A stretch of DNA of 64,000 nucleotides from JAXGPX01 sp040766745. GTDB taxonomy: Bacteria; Bacillota; Sulfobacillia; Fermentithermobacillales; Fermentithermobacillaceae. Position numbers and translations under genes: made by a program. Below, piece after piece: positions 17,920 to 28,026 of the stretch (position 1 is the stretch's first letter; the number at the start of each line of letters is the position of its first letter). The stretch covers positions 88,429 to 152,428 of the forward strand of contig JAXGPX010000005.1 in assembly GCA_040766745.1 (NCBI GenBank), in the 5' to 3' direction. The notes beneath the pieces are model-generated. The model saw nothing but the letters and a program-made list of their open reading frames with translations, made no database searches and was not told the DNA's origin.

Positions 17920-18189
17920 TGTTTGTGCCGGATCACTCGGAAACCGGGGGGGATAATGGGTACACCTACACACATAGCTGGCAGTGGTCTTGATACCGCC
18001 CTACACGCTCTTAAAAACAGTGCTTAGCATGATTACCAGTCCTGCTCGGCCATGTGGAGATCGAGCCCAGATCATAATAAGGTTTCGGTAGACTTGCGGG
18101 CAGAAAACTACAGGATTCTGGTCTTCACATATACGTCACTAACCTAGAAATTGTATCCACGAGATGAGCTTTCTAGATACATATCGCGT
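17920..18189. other. Spacer between gap promoter and chromate-type genes; nothing recognised
   Basis: No gene, RNA or repeat of note is visible in this stretch. It contains a run GGGGGG near 17947 and AT-rich segments just after the transporter gene end. Confidence 0.5.
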
Positions 18190-18729
18190 TCACATGTACA
18201 TCACTAACCCCAGAACCCCTGACAACACCAGCAGCAGTATCGGATCAATGTTGAAGACAAGGATGGCCACAATCACCGCAGCAGATATAATGGCAGGAAC
18301 CACCCCTGTAACAGACGTGGGAAAAACTGATAGGGCAGCCGAAAGAATCAGCGCCGCCACAATAGGCCTGATGCCTGAAAGCATGTCTCTGACAACAGGT
18401 ACTTCTTTGTATTTCAAAAAGAGCCTTCCTAGAATCATCATTATGATAAACGACGGCAGTACTACACCGAATGTTGCCATTATGGAACCTAACACTCCGG
18501 CAACCTTAAAGCCTACGTACGTGGCCGAATTTATGGCTATAGGGCCCGGTGTACCCTGGGATATTGCTATGACATCAATGAACTCTGCCATGTCAAGCCA
18601 GCCCCGCGTGCTCACAACCTCCCTGGAAATCAAGGGGATCATTGCGTAACCTCCGCCAAAAGCAAAGGCGCCTACTTTGAAAAATGACACAAAAAGGTCA
18701 ATCAATGCCGAACCCATTTCTGACATCAT
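18190..18729 (-). CDS. chrA: Chromate-type (CHR family) transporter, second half-size subunit
   Basis: A 179-residue membrane protein with one CHR domain. The signatures FFKVGAFAFGGGYAMIPLI and QGTPGPIAINSATYVG are both present. Full-length ChrA has two such domains in one chain; here two half-size genes lie in tandem, 74 bases apart, as in many Firmicutes, and probably form a heterodimer. Known members export chromate, but the substrate of clostridial pairs is mostly untested. Confidence 0.9.
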   Translation of the reverse strand: MMSEMGSALIDLFVSFFKVGAFAFGGGYAMIPLISREVVSTRGWLDMAEFIDVIAISQGTPGPIAINSATYVGFKVAGVLGSIMATFGVVLPSFIIMMILGRLFLKYKEVPVVRDMLSGIRPIVAALILSAALSVFPTSVTGVVPAIISAAVIVAILVFNIDPILLLVLSGVLGLVMYM

Positions 18730-18803
18730 CTCGCTTTCCAGTTGGTTGCCGGTCTGGTGATCCGTTTTGGTAATCCCCTGGTTAACCCTTGGTTAGTTGC
18801 CAC

Positions 18804-19478
18804 CTATCGACCCGTCTTGGTAATCTCCTGGTCAACCCTTGAACGTTTTGCCAATCCGTAGATGATTCCACTTATTGCTGATATCAAGACAGCGAAGATC
18901 GGATTTATCTTCAGAAACAGAAGAAGTGCTGCACCGGCAACTGCAAACACTATATCCTTCCTGTTCTTGATTGACTTCTTGCCAACTTGCCAAACGGCCG
19001 AAATCAGCAACCCGAAGATAGCCGGACGCATACCTTTGAAAATTGCCTCAACGGCTTTTGAATCCCTGATTCTCAGGAAGAAATTAGCAACAATCAGGAT
19101 GATGAGGAAAGACGGGAGGCTTGACCCGAGGGTAGCGATTAGGGAGCCAGGTACCCCTCTCATCTTGTAACCGCACAGTACAGATGTGTTAATTGCAATC
19201 GGGCCGGGCCCGCTTTGAGCTATGGCCAGAATATCCACAAATTCCGAATCCTCAAGCCACCCCTGCCTGTCCACAAGTTCTTTTCGAATCAAGGGCACCA
19301 TGGCCCATCCTCCGCCGAAGGTAAAGGCGCCAATCTTAAGAAAACTAAGGAAGATTTGAAGCAATGGGGCTGCCTGTAAAGTGGAAGATCGCGACTCACC
19401 CTTGTTATTCCGGCACTCCAGGCCTTCACCTGCGTCTCTAGCCTTGTCGCCCAGACGTACAGTCTCGGTATCATTCAT
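18804..19478 (-). CDS. chrA: Chromate-type (CHR family) transporter, first half-size subunit
   Basis: A 224-residue protein if started at the ATG at 19478 (GGGAGGG lies 11-12 bases upstream); the frame is open to 19523. After a polar N-terminal tail of about 40 residues, the CHR domain reads FLKIGAFTFGGGWAMVPLI and QSGPGPIAINTSVLCG, closely matching its downstream partner. It has about six membrane segments and ends with a basic tail. The pair is probably its own transcription unit. Confidence 0.88.
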   Translation of the reverse strand: MNDTETVRLGDKARDAGEGLECRNNKGESRSSTLQAAPLLQIFLSFLKIGAFTFGGGWAMVPLIRKELVDRQGWLEDSEFVDILAIAQSGPGPIAINTSVLCGYKMRGVPGSLIATLGSSLPSFLIILIVANFFLRIRDSKAVEAIFKGMRPAIFGLLISAVWQVGKKSIKNRKDIVFAVAGAALLLFLKINPIFAVLISAISGIIYGLAKRSRVDQEITKTGR

Positions 19479-19620
19479 TGAATTGGCACCCTCCCATCTC
19501 AGCAATACCGCCTGCCCTTGCATACACTGTCGATTATATCATTTCTGCATACGTAGGATCTCCATGGCCGCAAATTAGTGTCTATCCCACCCGACACGTT
19601 GGCTAGAAGCGGTGTGCCGG

Positions 19621-20123
19621 CGGCACACTCAGCGCAAAACATGTATGCAAAACTGACGATCCAGCTCAAACCGTTCCACCAGCGGCACACTTCAACCAAA
19701 ACATGCCGCAAAACTGACAACCCAGCTCAAACTGTTCCACCGGTGGCACACTCCGCCCAAAGCATGTATGTAAAACTGACGACCCAGCCAAAACCGTTCC
19801 ACCAGCGGCACACTTCGCCCAAAGCATGTATGCAAAACTGACGACCCAGCCCAATCCGTTCCACCAATGGCACACTTCAACCAAAACATGCCGCAGAACT
19901 GACGATCCAACTCAAACTGTTCCACCGCCGGAACGCTCCGCCCAAAACATGTCGCAGAACTGACGACCCAGCTCAAACCGTTCCACCGCTGGCACACTCC
20001 GCCCAAAGCATGTATGTAAAATTGACGACCCAGCTCAAACCGTTCCACCGCTGGCACACTTCGCCCAAAGCATGTATGCAAAACTGACAACCCAGCCAAA
20101 ACCGTTCCACCGGCGGAACGCTC
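19621..20123 (+). repeat. Array A: eight tandem 61-62 bp repeats plus a partial ninth
   Basis: Units begin at 19621, 19683, 19744, 19806, 19868, 19929, 19990 and 20052, with a partial one at 20114. Each holds CGGCACAC or CGGAACGC, then CCCAAA.CATG, then AACTGACGACCCAGCTCAA, then ACCGTTCCACC. The last two blocks resemble the core of three other arrays in this window. It fills most of the 19479-20349 gap between the chrA pair and rpoD; the rest of that gap holds nothing I recognise except a GTAAAC/GTTTAC hairpin next to the rpoD stop. Confidence 0.95.
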
Positions 20124-20349
20124 ATCTCCACACATCTCCTGGTGTCCCCATGATTGGCAAGGTTCTGAAAAGTGGCGTAATGAAACAAGCCCGGGCCAAT
20201 CACTCCCGGGCATGTGTACGAAGAATGTCTAGGTTCAAACCAGCGTTCTACGTGCCTGCTGTAGATACCTAACTCACTAACTTACTACATCAACCAATCC
20301 CCGATAGGTTACCTCTTTGGTATGGTAAACACTTAACTCAGTTAGTTTA

Positions 20350-21564
20350 CTATACAAGGTAATCCCTGAGTTTCTTGCTTCTCTGAGGGTGCCTTAGTTT
20401 CCTCAAGGCCTTGGCTTCAATCTGCCTGATACGCTCTCGGGTAACCCCGAATTCACGCCCTACTTCCTCAAGGGTACGGGCCTTGCCGTCATCCAGGCCG
20501 AATCGCAGCCTCAACACTCTTTGCTCTCTTTCATTGAGGGTATCCAGTACTTCCTCAATCTGCTCCTTTAACAGCATGAACGATGCCGCCTCGGCAGGAG
20601 CGGGAGCGTCTACATCCTCAATGAAGTCGCCAAGGTGGCTGTCTTCTTCCTCGCCAATAGGCGTTTCCAAAGACACAGGCTCCTGGGCAATCTTCTGAAT
20701 TTCTCTGACCTTTTCAGGAGTCATTCCCATCTCTTCGGCAATTTCCTCGGCAGTCGGTTCTCTACCGAGTTCCTGCAGCAACTGACGGGAAGTCCTGACC
20801 AGCTTATTGATAGTCTCAACCATGTGGACAGGAATCCTGATTGTCCTGGCCTGATCGGCTATGGCCCGGGTAATAGCCTGTCTTATCCACCAGGTCGCAT
20901 AGGTGCTGAGCTTGTATCCTTTTCTGTAATCAAATTTCTCTACAGCCTTAATCAGGCCCATATTGCCTTCCTGAATGAGGTCTAGGAAAAGCATTCCTCG
21001 GCCTACATATCTTTTGGCAATAGATACAACAAGCCGCAAGTTCGACTCGATAAGCCGCTGCTTGGCTTCTTTTTCGCCCATTTCCATACGCTTTGCCAGC
21101 TCTACTTCTTCCTCAGCCGTAAGCAGAGGAACCCGGCCAATTTCCTTCAAATACATCCTAACAGGATCATCCAGTGCCACTCCCTCAGGAACCGACAAGT
21201 CGATATCGGTAGTTTCTTCCTTATCTTCAGCCTCATCCGAATCGTTTTCCTCAGTGTCATCTGCACTCTCATCTTCGGCATTTTCGTCTGAAAGAGGGAT
21301 TGGCTTTGCGGCTCGGCTCCGTACAGCCGTATCTGTTGCTCCTTGTCCTCCTCGTAAGCTAAACGCGCCAGAGGCCGACTGCCTCTCACTTACAACTTCT
21401 ACGCCCATATCTTGAAATGCCCTGTAGGCCTGGTCCATCTGTTCTTCTGTCATCTCCAGGCCATGCAATGCATCTGCAATTTCCTTATAGGTTAAGAAGC
21501 CCTTTTCCTGTCCAAGCGCAATTAGCTCTTTTATTGCGTCCATCCCTGTATGCAGGTCTTTCAA
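20350..21564 (-). CDS. rpoD: Principal RNA polymerase sigma factor (sigma-70/SigA)
   Basis: A 404-residue protein. Region 1.1 lies at about residues 8-60, followed by an acidic linker. Region 1.2 is DDPVRMYLKEIGRVPLL. Region 2 carries LVVSIAKRYVGRGM, FLDLIQEGNMGLIKAVEKF and YKLSTYATWWIRQAI for -10 recognition and melting. Region 3 contains PIGEEEDSHLGDFIED. Region 4.2 is VTRERIRQIEAKALRKLRH, which reads the -35 box. It overlaps dnaG by four bases (dnaG-rpoD order), so translation is probably coupled. Confidence 0.98.
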   Translation of the reverse strand: MKDLHTGMDAIKELIALGQEKGFLTYKEIADALHGLEMTEEQMDQAYRAFQDMGVEVVSERQSASGAFSLRGGQGATDTAVRSRAAKPIPLSDENAEDESADDTEENDSDEAEDKEETTDIDLSVPEGVALDDPVRMYLKEIGRVPLLTAEEEVELAKRMEMGEKEAKQRLIESNLRLVVSIAKRYVGRGMLFLDLIQEGNMGLIKAVEKFDYRKGYKLSTYATWWIRQAITRAIADQARTIRIPVHMVETINKLVRTSRQLLQELGREPTAEEIAEEMGMTPEKVREIQKIAQEPVSLETPIGEEEDSHLGDFIEDVDAPAPAEAASFMLLKEQIEEVLDTLNEREQRVLRLRFGLDDGKARTLEEVGREFGVTRERIRQIEAKALRKLRHPQRSKKLRDYLV

Positions 21565-23444
21565 CCCTCTTCCCTCCCGGGGAAATCTCCGGAGAAACCA
21601 CTAAAGTCGTCTCCCCTTGTGGACTTCACCTGTTTAAGTAATTTCTGATAGTCACTGATAATAGTCAAAAGTCGTCGCTCGTCCCGCGCTTCTTGGGCCC
21701 GCTTCATCTCTTCCCTCAACTCAGCCAGTCTAAATTCCTTGAGTTTCTTCACACAATCTATTAATACGCGTTCAGGCTGGTCCACGGGTCCAAATTTGGC
21801 GCAAAGTTCCGCAATCCAGTTCGAGATCGCTGTATCTTCCATCCATACAAGGGAGTTCTCCAAATTCGCATACACTAGACGACACCTGGCGTCTTCAAAG
21901 TCAGTGTCACCAAGATGGGCGTTTGCCATCTTCGCTAATTCTGGTTTTTCTACAAGCGCCCTGATTATTCCTTCCTCAGCCCTTTGCCGCCCGAGGGCAA
22001 TTTCACGGCCTGCTCCAGGCCCCTTTTCAATCCCAGATTTTGACTGGTTGTCATAACTTGTAGTATTGCTATTTTCTGACTTTTTATACCTGGAGGCTTC
22101 CTGTAACCTCCGCCTGTATAATTCGACGTCCCTATCCAGAGATTCCTTCCGTACGTCAAGATCACGCCAAATCTCTGATGTATATGCCGAACTTTCAACT
22201 TCACTTTCCAGACTAGCCAGCACCGGTATCATTATGTCCTTTATTTTGAGTTTCCCCTCAACTGTGGAAATGTCATTGGATTTTGCTGCCTCTTCGTAGA
22301 TAAACCGGATGTCCGGAACCGCCCGATCTATCAATTCCCCAAATCTGCTTGCCCCGTACTTGGCCACGTACTCATCTGGATCCTTAGCTCCTTCAAATGT
22401 CACAACCCTGGTTTTTCCGCCTGCCTCACGGAAAATGTCGATACACCGCCTGACAGCATTCTTGCCAGCCTCATCCTGGTCGTAGGAAAGCACAACATCG
22501 TCGCACAAAAGCAGAAGGGTTCTAGCTTGCTCCCTGGAAAAGGCTGTGCCCATTCCGGCTACAGCGTAATCAATGCCATTTTGGAACATGCTTATGACAT
22601 CCATATACCCTTCCATCACACAGACCTTACCTTTACTCCGAATACCCGGTTTGGCCAGATTCAGGGCGTACAATTCCCTTCCCTTGTGAAACAGCGGTGT
22701 GTCCGAGGAGTTCAGGTATTTGGGCATGTCATCTCCAACTGCTCTTCCGGCGAAACCTACAAGATCGCCATTTGCGTTCCAAATCGGAAAAATGACCCGG
22801 TTCCTAAACCGGTCGTAGCAACCGCGCCTCTGTCTGCCTCGTTGCCCCTCTCCGGTACTGCCTTGATCCCTTTCTACGGCCAACCCTGCCTTTACCAAGC
22901 ACTTTTCATCAATTCCTGCCTTCTTGCTTCCCGCTGTGATAAACTCCCACTCAGGAGGAGCGTACCCGAGTTGAAACAGGTCAATTGTCTCTCGAGAAAG
23001 GCCCCGCTTTTCCAAATAGCTGAGGGCTTGTACACCTTGCCTTGAGAAGAGCATCTCTCTATACCGTCCCAGGGCAAAACTAAGTGCCTTGCGTATGTCA
23101 TCACGCTCTGCCTTTCTCTTTTGTTCCAATGGACTAAGCCTTGCTTCAGGAAGGCGCACTCCTGTCCTTTTTGCCAATTCCTCAACCGTTTCCTGAAAAC
23201 TCATGTTTGCGATTTTCATCAGAAACGAAAACACGTTTCCGCCTTGGCCACATCCGAAACAGTAAAACAGTTGCTTGTCCGGATCCACGCTAAAGGAAGG
23301 TGTCTTCTCCTGATGGAAAGGACACAGCCCAACGTAGCTTCTCCCTGCCTTGCGCAGATTCACATACTCAGAGATGAGAGAAACTATGTCAGCCCTTGAC
23401 CTAATTTCAGTTATGATATCCTCGCTAAAGTACTTCTTCGACAC
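21561..23444 (-). CDS. dnaG: DNA primase
   Basis: A 627-residue protein. The GTG at 23444 is preferred because GAGGT lies seven bases upstream; the frame is open to 23480. The N-terminal CHC2 zinc site is CPFHQEKTPSF followed by FYCFGCGQGGN. The TOPRIM catalytic core shows VMEGYMDVISM and LSYDQDEAGKNA, whose acidic residues bind metal. The C-terminal region contains the helicase-binding part and is variable. It makes RNA primers for replication. dnaG before rpoD is a conserved order. Confidence 0.97.
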   Translation of the reverse strand: MSKKYFSEDIITEIRSRADIVSLISEYVNLRKAGRSYVGLCPFHQEKTPSFSVDPDKQLFYCFGCGQGGNVFSFLMKIANMSFQETVEELAKRTGVRLPEARLSPLEQKRKAERDDIRKALSFALGRYREMLFSRQGVQALSYLEKRGLSRETIDLFQLGYAPPEWEFITAGSKKAGIDEKCLVKAGLAVERDQGSTGEGQRGRQRRGCYDRFRNRVIFPIWNANGDLVGFAGRAVGDDMPKYLNSSDTPLFHKGRELYALNLAKPGIRSKGKVCVMEGYMDVISMFQNGIDYAVAGMGTAFSREQARTLLLLCDDVVLSYDQDEAGKNAVRRCIDIFREAGGKTRVVTFEGAKDPDEYVAKYGASRFGELIDRAVPDIRFIYEEAAKSNDISTVEGKLKIKDIMIPVLASLESEVESSAYTSEIWRDLDVRKESLDRDVELYRRRLQEASRYKKSENSNTTSYDNQSKSGIEKGPGAGREIALGRQRAEEGIIRALVEKPELAKMANAHLGDTDFEDARCRLVYANLENSLVWMEDTAISNWIAELCAKFGPVDQPERVLIDCVKKLKEFRLAELREEMKRAQEARDERRLLTIISDYQKLLKQVKSTRGDDFSGFSGDFPGREEG

Positions 23445-23865
23445 TTTTCGCACCTCGTAAATCCCTTTGAGACAATGCAACCTAAACTGTATTCGATATT
23501 GAAATCGAAAATCCTTCTAGGATCGCCAAATTATTCGGTCAATTTATCAATTCCTGTTACTTTGTACATGGGATAGCCTTTTTCCTTCCGGATGGCCATG
23601 ATTGGCTGGTGGCTTGCATCATTTCTCCGGTCCTGCTGCAGTCTGGTCTGTGCATGAAGGAACCGGAAAAGCAAGGCCCTTCCCGGTTTTCCGGTAATAC
23701 ACAATTCGGAAACCAACGCAAATATTTGTCATCCATGGACTGATTCGCCCGTAACCGGTCGTATTGGGCTGACTAATGGAAATCCGGGTGGTAAGAAGTC
23801 TACCATTAGGATATACGATCTTGGCGGTCGAAGGTTTTACTGTCCATATGTGTAAATTATGTGAC

Positions 23866-24172
23866 TAACCGCAAGCTGGGCATGCAGGTTCCGGAATAAC
23901 GTGCTGCCGGTTGTACGGTGTTGCGCTTAACCGCAAGCTGGGCGTGCAGATCCCGGAAGAACGTACTGCCGGTTGAACGGTTTGCGCCTAACCGCAAGCT
24001 GGCGTGCAGTTCCCGAAAGAACGTGCTGTCCGTTGAACGGTGTTACGACGAACCGCAAGCTGGGCGTGCAGATCCCGGAAGAACGTACTGCTGGTTGTAC
24101 GTTCCCCCGCAACCCGTAAAGCCAAGTGGCAGATCCCAGCGAAACGAATAGTATACTGAACGGTTTCGGCGG
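23866..24172 (-). repeat. Array B: four to five tandem 61-62 bp repeats, reverse orientation
   Basis: Units begin at 23866, 23928, 23989, 24050 and a degenerate one at about 24111. On the minus strand each reads GGGATCTGCACGCCCAGCTT, then GCGGTTAGGCGCAA, then ACCGTTCAACCGGCAG and TACGTTCTTCC. This aligns along its whole length with the units of array C near 42 kb. The flanking parts of the 23445-24507 gap hold no gene I can support. Confidence 0.92.
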
Positions 24173-24252
24173 AAGGATAAACGTGGTTTGCGGGTCCGGA
24201 CAGTTAGATCTGCCTGCTAAACGATTTTGGTGAATCTTGCAACCAGACATAC

Positions 24253-24366
24253 AGGTTCCGCAAGGATTCAGGCTCCACATAGATCCAGGTTCCGCAAGGA
24301 TTCAGGCTCCATACAGATTCAGGCTTCACAGAGATTCAGGTTCCACAGAGATACAGGCTCTATAAG
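24253..24366. repeat. 17-bp tandem repeat, six units plus a partial
   Basis: Units start at 24253, 24270, 24287, 24304, 24321, 24338 and 24355. Each begins AGG(T/C)TCC or close, followed by a variable tail such as GCAAGGATTC. It lies between array B and the ppdK terminator. Confidence 0.9.
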
Positions 24367-24367
24367 G

Positions 24368-24391
24368 AAAGGCCCGGTTTCCCGGGCCTTT
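24368..24391 (-). terminator. Probable terminator after ppdK
   Basis: AAAGGCCCGG (24368-24377) pairs with CCGGGCCTTT (24382-24391) around a four-base loop. On the minus strand the hairpin is followed by CCTTAT, a weak T-run. It lies about 120 bases after the ppdK stop. Confidence 0.75.
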
Positions 24392-24507
24392 GACATTCAG
24401 ATATTCAGAATTCAGTTCAAGACCAACTCCAACGTTCGGCTACGAGTGTTTCAAAGCCGGATGAACTGCCACCAGCCTTGCAACTATCGAACCGGTTTGT
24501 AGTGCAA

Positions 24508-27156
24508 TCAAGCCCTATGTTTCAAAGCCGCATGGGCTGCCGCCAGCCTTGCCACAGGCACTCTGTAAGGCGAACACGATACGTAATCCAGCCCAACCAT
24601 GTGGAAGAATTCGATTGACGAAGGTTCGCCGCCATGCTCGCCGCAAATCCCCACTACCAGATCAGGCCTCTTGCCTCTGCCCAAATCGACCGCAGTCCGA
24701 ACAAGGCTGCCAACACCCTTTCTGTCCAAAACCGCAAATGGGTTATCTGGCAGTATCTTGTCAGCAAGGTACTTATGCAAGAACTTCGCCTCGGCGTCGT
24801 CTCTTGAGTACCCAAAGGTGGTCTGTGTAAGGTCATTTGTACCAAATGAGAAGAACTGGGCATACTCTGCTACTTCATCAGCAGTTAGGGCTGCCCTGGG
24901 AATCTCAATCATAGTGCCGATAACCACCGGGAACTCAACGCCCTGTTCCTCACGGACCTGTCTTGCAACTTCCTCGACTCTCTCTCTGAGAATCGCAAGT
25001 TCAACAGCTTCGCCTACAAGAGGAATCATGACCTCGGGCATAACATCGGTGCAGCCTTCCTTAATCAAACGCGCCGCTGCCTGGAAAATGGCCCTGGCCT
25101 GCATTTCGTATATCTCAGGGTATACAATGCCAAGCCTGCAGCCTCTCATGCCGAGCATAGGGTTCATCTCCTGAAGCCCTCGCGCTTTTCGCAGAAGGTC
25201 CTCTACCCTGGAAACCTCAGAAGCAGGAGCGCGAGAAGCTTTCATCTCGGCAAGGGACTTTACAAGATCCTCTACATTAGGCAAAAACTCGTGAAGGGGC
25301 GGGTCGAGAAGGCGTATGGTAACCGGGAAGCCCCTCATGGCTTTCAAAATTCCGTAAAAATCATTCTCCTGCATAGGAAGGAGCTCGTCCAGAGCTTCTT
25401 TCCTGAGTTCTTCAGTTTCTGCAAGGATCATCTTCTGAACTACAGGCATTCTGTCGTGGCCCATAAACATATGCTCAGTACGGCAAAGGCCTATCCCCTC
25501 TGCGCCGAACTCACGGGCACGCCTGGCATCCTCAGGGGTGTCTGCATTGGCCTTCACTCCCAGTTTGCGCATGTCATCTGCCCAGCCCAGGATTTCCTTG
25601 AAAGCCTCTCCCATGGCGGGCTCAACCAGCGGAACCTCGCCCAAGAATATGCTGCCTGTGCCTCCGTCAATAGAAATAATATCGCCCTCGTTGAGAGCAA
25701 TATTGCCTGCAACAGCCTTGTTCCCTTCGAGGTCGATCCTGAGAGCTTCGCAGCCGACAACAGCGGGTCTCCCCATTCCACGGGCTACAATCGCTGCGTG
25801 ACAGGTCATTCCGCCCCTGGATGTTAGAATACCCTGTGCATACACGATTCCAGGCATGTCGTCAGGGGTAGTCTCAGGCCTGACCAAAATCACTTTCTCG
25901 CCCTTTTCGCCAAGTGACTCGGCTACCTGTGTGTCGAAAATCACCTTTCCGGTTGCGGCACCGGGAGACGCCGGCAAGCCCTTGGCCAGAACCTCTGTCT
26001 TGGCATTGGGGTCAATTCCTCTGTGAAGGAGCCTGGATACTTCCTCAGGTTTGACTCTCTTAACTGCCTCTTCCTTGGAAATCTTGCCTTCTTTGAACAT
26101 TGACCTGGCTATCTCCAAAGAAGCCTGTGCAGTCCGTTTCCCGGTCCTTGTCTGAAGTATATAAAGCTTATTGTGTTCGATTGTGAACTCGATATCCTGC
26201 ATGTCCCTGTAGTGATTTTCAAGCAAGTCTGCTACTGCCTTTAACTCACCAAACATACCGGGAAGCTCATTGTCAATTTCAGATATGTGTTCAGGTGTCC
26301 TGAGTCCAGCAACTACGTCTTCTCCCTGGGCATTTATTAAGTATTCGCCATAGAGCACGTCTTCGCCTGTAGACGGATCCCTGGTAAACATAACCCCGGT
26401 GGCAGATTCGGAGCCCATGTTCCCAAAAACCATGGTCTGAATGTTCACAGCAGTCCCAAGGTCGTCCGGAATTTTGTTAATCTTTCTGTAGATAATGGCC
26501 CGCTGATTGTTCCATGAACTAAACACGGCAGATACGGCCATGAACAACTGATCATACGGATCCGTTGGGAAGTCGATGCCGGCCTTTTCTTTTACAATGG
26601 CCTTGTACGTCTTAACCAGTGACTTCAGGCCTTCTGCCGAAACATCCTGGTCCTGCGTTACACCTTCGGCTTTCTTCAACTCGGCAAAGGCAGCTTCAAA
26701 CTCATGATGTGCAATATCAAGAACTACGTTGCCAAACATCTGGATGAACCGTCTGTAACAGTCGTAAGAAAAACGAAGATCCTGAGTGGCTTCATAAAGG
26801 CCCATGACGCTTCTGTCGTTAAGGCCCAGGTTAAGGATGGTATCCATCATACCGGGCATGCTGATTGGGGCGCCTGACCGTACCGATACCAAGAGCGGCT
26901 TGTGATCCCCGCCAAAACATTTCCCAGTTTCCTCTTCAAGGCCTTTCATGTGCTTTACAATGTCTTCTTCGAGGGACTCAGGGAGTTTTTGGCCCGATTC
27001 ATAGTAAATCTTGCATGCTTCTGTTGTGATCGTAAAACCTTGAGGTACAGGCAAACCGATCCTGGTCATCTCTGCAAGGCCTGCGCCTTTTCCTCCCAGT
27101 ATTGGCCGCTTGTCTTCGCCGCCCTCCCTGAACCTATATACGAGCTTAGCCGACAC
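24508..27156 (-). CDS. ppdK: Pyruvate, phosphate dikinase
   Basis: An 882-residue protein, normal for the family; it starts at GTG after GAGGAGGAGC. It interconverts PEP + AMP + PPi and pyruvate + ATP + Pi. The N-terminal ATP-grasp domain shows LGGKGAGLAEM, VSVRSGAPISMPGMMDTILN and DIEFTIE. The central phosphohistidine domain has TSRGGMTCHAAIVARGMGRP, with the catalytic His near residue 455. The C-terminal PEP barrel shows GIGLCRTEHMF, NPMLGMRGCRLGI and FSFGTNDLTQTTFG, then GICGEHGGEP. The Thr two residues before the His is the target of the regulator encoded just upstream. It links PPi with the membrane pyrophosphatase. Confidence 0.98.
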   Translation of the reverse strand: MSAKLVYRFREGGEDKRPILGGKGAGLAEMTRIGLPVPQGFTITTEACKIYYESGQKLPESLEEDIVKHMKGLEEETGKCFGGDHKPLLVSVRSGAPISMPGMMDTILNLGLNDRSVMGLYEATQDLRFSYDCYRRFIQMFGNVVLDIAHHEFEAAFAELKKAEGVTQDQDVSAEGLKSLVKTYKAIVKEKAGIDFPTDPYDQLFMAVSAVFSSWNNQRAIIYRKINKIPDDLGTAVNIQTMVFGNMGSESATGVMFTRDPSTGEDVLYGEYLINAQGEDVVAGLRTPEHISEIDNELPGMFGELKAVADLLENHYRDMQDIEFTIEHNKLYILQTRTGKRTAQASLEIARSMFKEGKISKEEAVKRVKPEEVSRLLHRGIDPNAKTEVLAKGLPASPGAATGKVIFDTQVAESLGEKGEKVILVRPETTPDDMPGIVYAQGILTSRGGMTCHAAIVARGMGRPAVVGCEALRIDLEGNKAVAGNIALNEGDIISIDGGTGSIFLGEVPLVEPAMGEAFKEILGWADDMRKLGVKANADTPEDARRAREFGAEGIGLCRTEHMFMGHDRMPVVQKMILAETEELRKEALDELLPMQENDFYGILKAMRGFPVTIRLLDPPLHEFLPNVEDLVKSLAEMKASRAPASEVSRVEDLLRKARGLQEMNPMLGMRGCRLGIVYPEIYEMQARAIFQAAARLIKEGCTDVMPEVMIPLVGEAVELAILRERVEEVARQVREEQGVEFPVVIGTMIEIPRAALTADEVAEYAQFFSFGTNDLTQTTFGYSRDDAEAKFLHKYLADKILPDNPFAVLDRKGVGSLVRTAVDLGRGKRPDLVVGICGEHGGEPSSIEFFHMVGLDYVSCSPYRVPVARLAAAHAALKHRA

Positions 27157-27157
27157 T

Positions 27158-27973
27158 TTATGTGCTCCTCCTCTCGATTATCTCCAACACATTAAGGGCT
27201 GTCTCTTCAACAGCCTTATCTGTCACGTCTATGATACTACAACCTAGCTGGCGGAAGACCGTCTCTGCATATTCCAGTTCCAAAAGTATACGGCCTAGAT
27301 CAGCATAGGAAGTATTTTCATCAAGGCCCATGGCTTTCAGGCGCTGTCTCCGGACTTTCGCCAGTTTTTCAGGGCTCAAAGTAAGCCCAACAACCTTTTC
27401 TCTGGGAATCCTGAACAGTTCAGACGGTGGGGGAAGTTCAGGGACCAAAGGAACGTTTGCTGCCTTGTAAACCCTCTGTGCCAGGTACAAGCTCACCGGA
27501 GTTTTGGAAGTCCTTGAAACCCCTATGAGGACTACATCAGCAAAGGGCAAGGACAGTAGATCTTTACCGTCGTCACACTTTACAGCAAATTCAACGGCTT
27601 CAACCCGCTTGAAATACTCTGCATCAAGGCGGTGCATTAGCCCTGGTTCGAACTTCGGTTCCGACGGGCTGACAGTGGCAAGTGCTTCCATCATGGGCCC
27701 AAGGACATCCACTGAGGCAATTCCTGTCATGGCAGCCTGGCTTCTTGCGTACTCTCTTAGTTCAGGCTTGACCAGGGTATATACCAGGATAGCCCTCTTG
27801 TCGCTTGCTTCTTTGAGAGCCCTGTCAATAGCCTCTTTGGATTGGACGTACCCGAATTTGCGGATATCCACTCCGCCGGCGTTGAACTGAGCAGCCGCCG
27901 CCCTTACAACCAATTCAGCCGTCTCACCCAACGAATCAGACAATACAAATACTGCCGGTTTTTCCCCTTTCAC
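27158..27973 (-). CDS. ppsR: PPDK regulatory protein (kinase/pyrophosphorylase, DUF299)
   Basis: A 271-residue protein starting at GTG after GGAGGGGTAATGG. It has FVLSDSLGETAELVVRAAA at the N-terminus and the P-loop-like GVSRTSKTPVSLYLAQ near residue 150, both hallmarks of the bifunctional family. Members inactivate PPDK by ADP-dependent phosphorylation of a Thr beside the catalytic His and reactivate it with phosphate, releasing PPi. It lies one base before ppdK, which supports that partner. In B. subtilis the homologue (yqfL) also sits after glyS. Confidence 0.95.
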   Translation of the reverse strand: MKGEKPAVFVLSDSLGETAELVVRAAAAQFNAGGVDIRKFGYVQSKEAIDRALKEASDKRAILVYTLVKPELREYARSQAAMTGIASVDVLGPMMEALATVSPSEPKFEPGLMHRLDAEYFKRVEAVEFAVKCDDGKDLLSLPFADVVLIGVSRTSKTPVSLYLAQRVYKAANVPLVPELPPPSELFRIPREKVVGLTLSPEKLAKVRRQRLKAMGLDENTSYADLGRILLELEYAETVFRQLGCSIIDVTDKAVEETALNVLEIIERRST

Positions 27974-28026
27974 CCCATTACCCCTCCTAAGCTCCAGGAA
28001 CCGGAATCCAACCCATTCACCGGCTC

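Noticed and set aside
19692..20213. Open frame of 173 residues through array A with repeated GVCQRWNGL-type units
   Set aside because: The unit length is 61-62, not a multiple of three, so the reading frame drifts; no ribosome site; several frames are open through the array by composition.
23531..23716. Possible 61-residue gene upstream of dnaG
   Set aside because: TTG start without a ribosome site, no family resemblance, and several overlapping frames are equally open.
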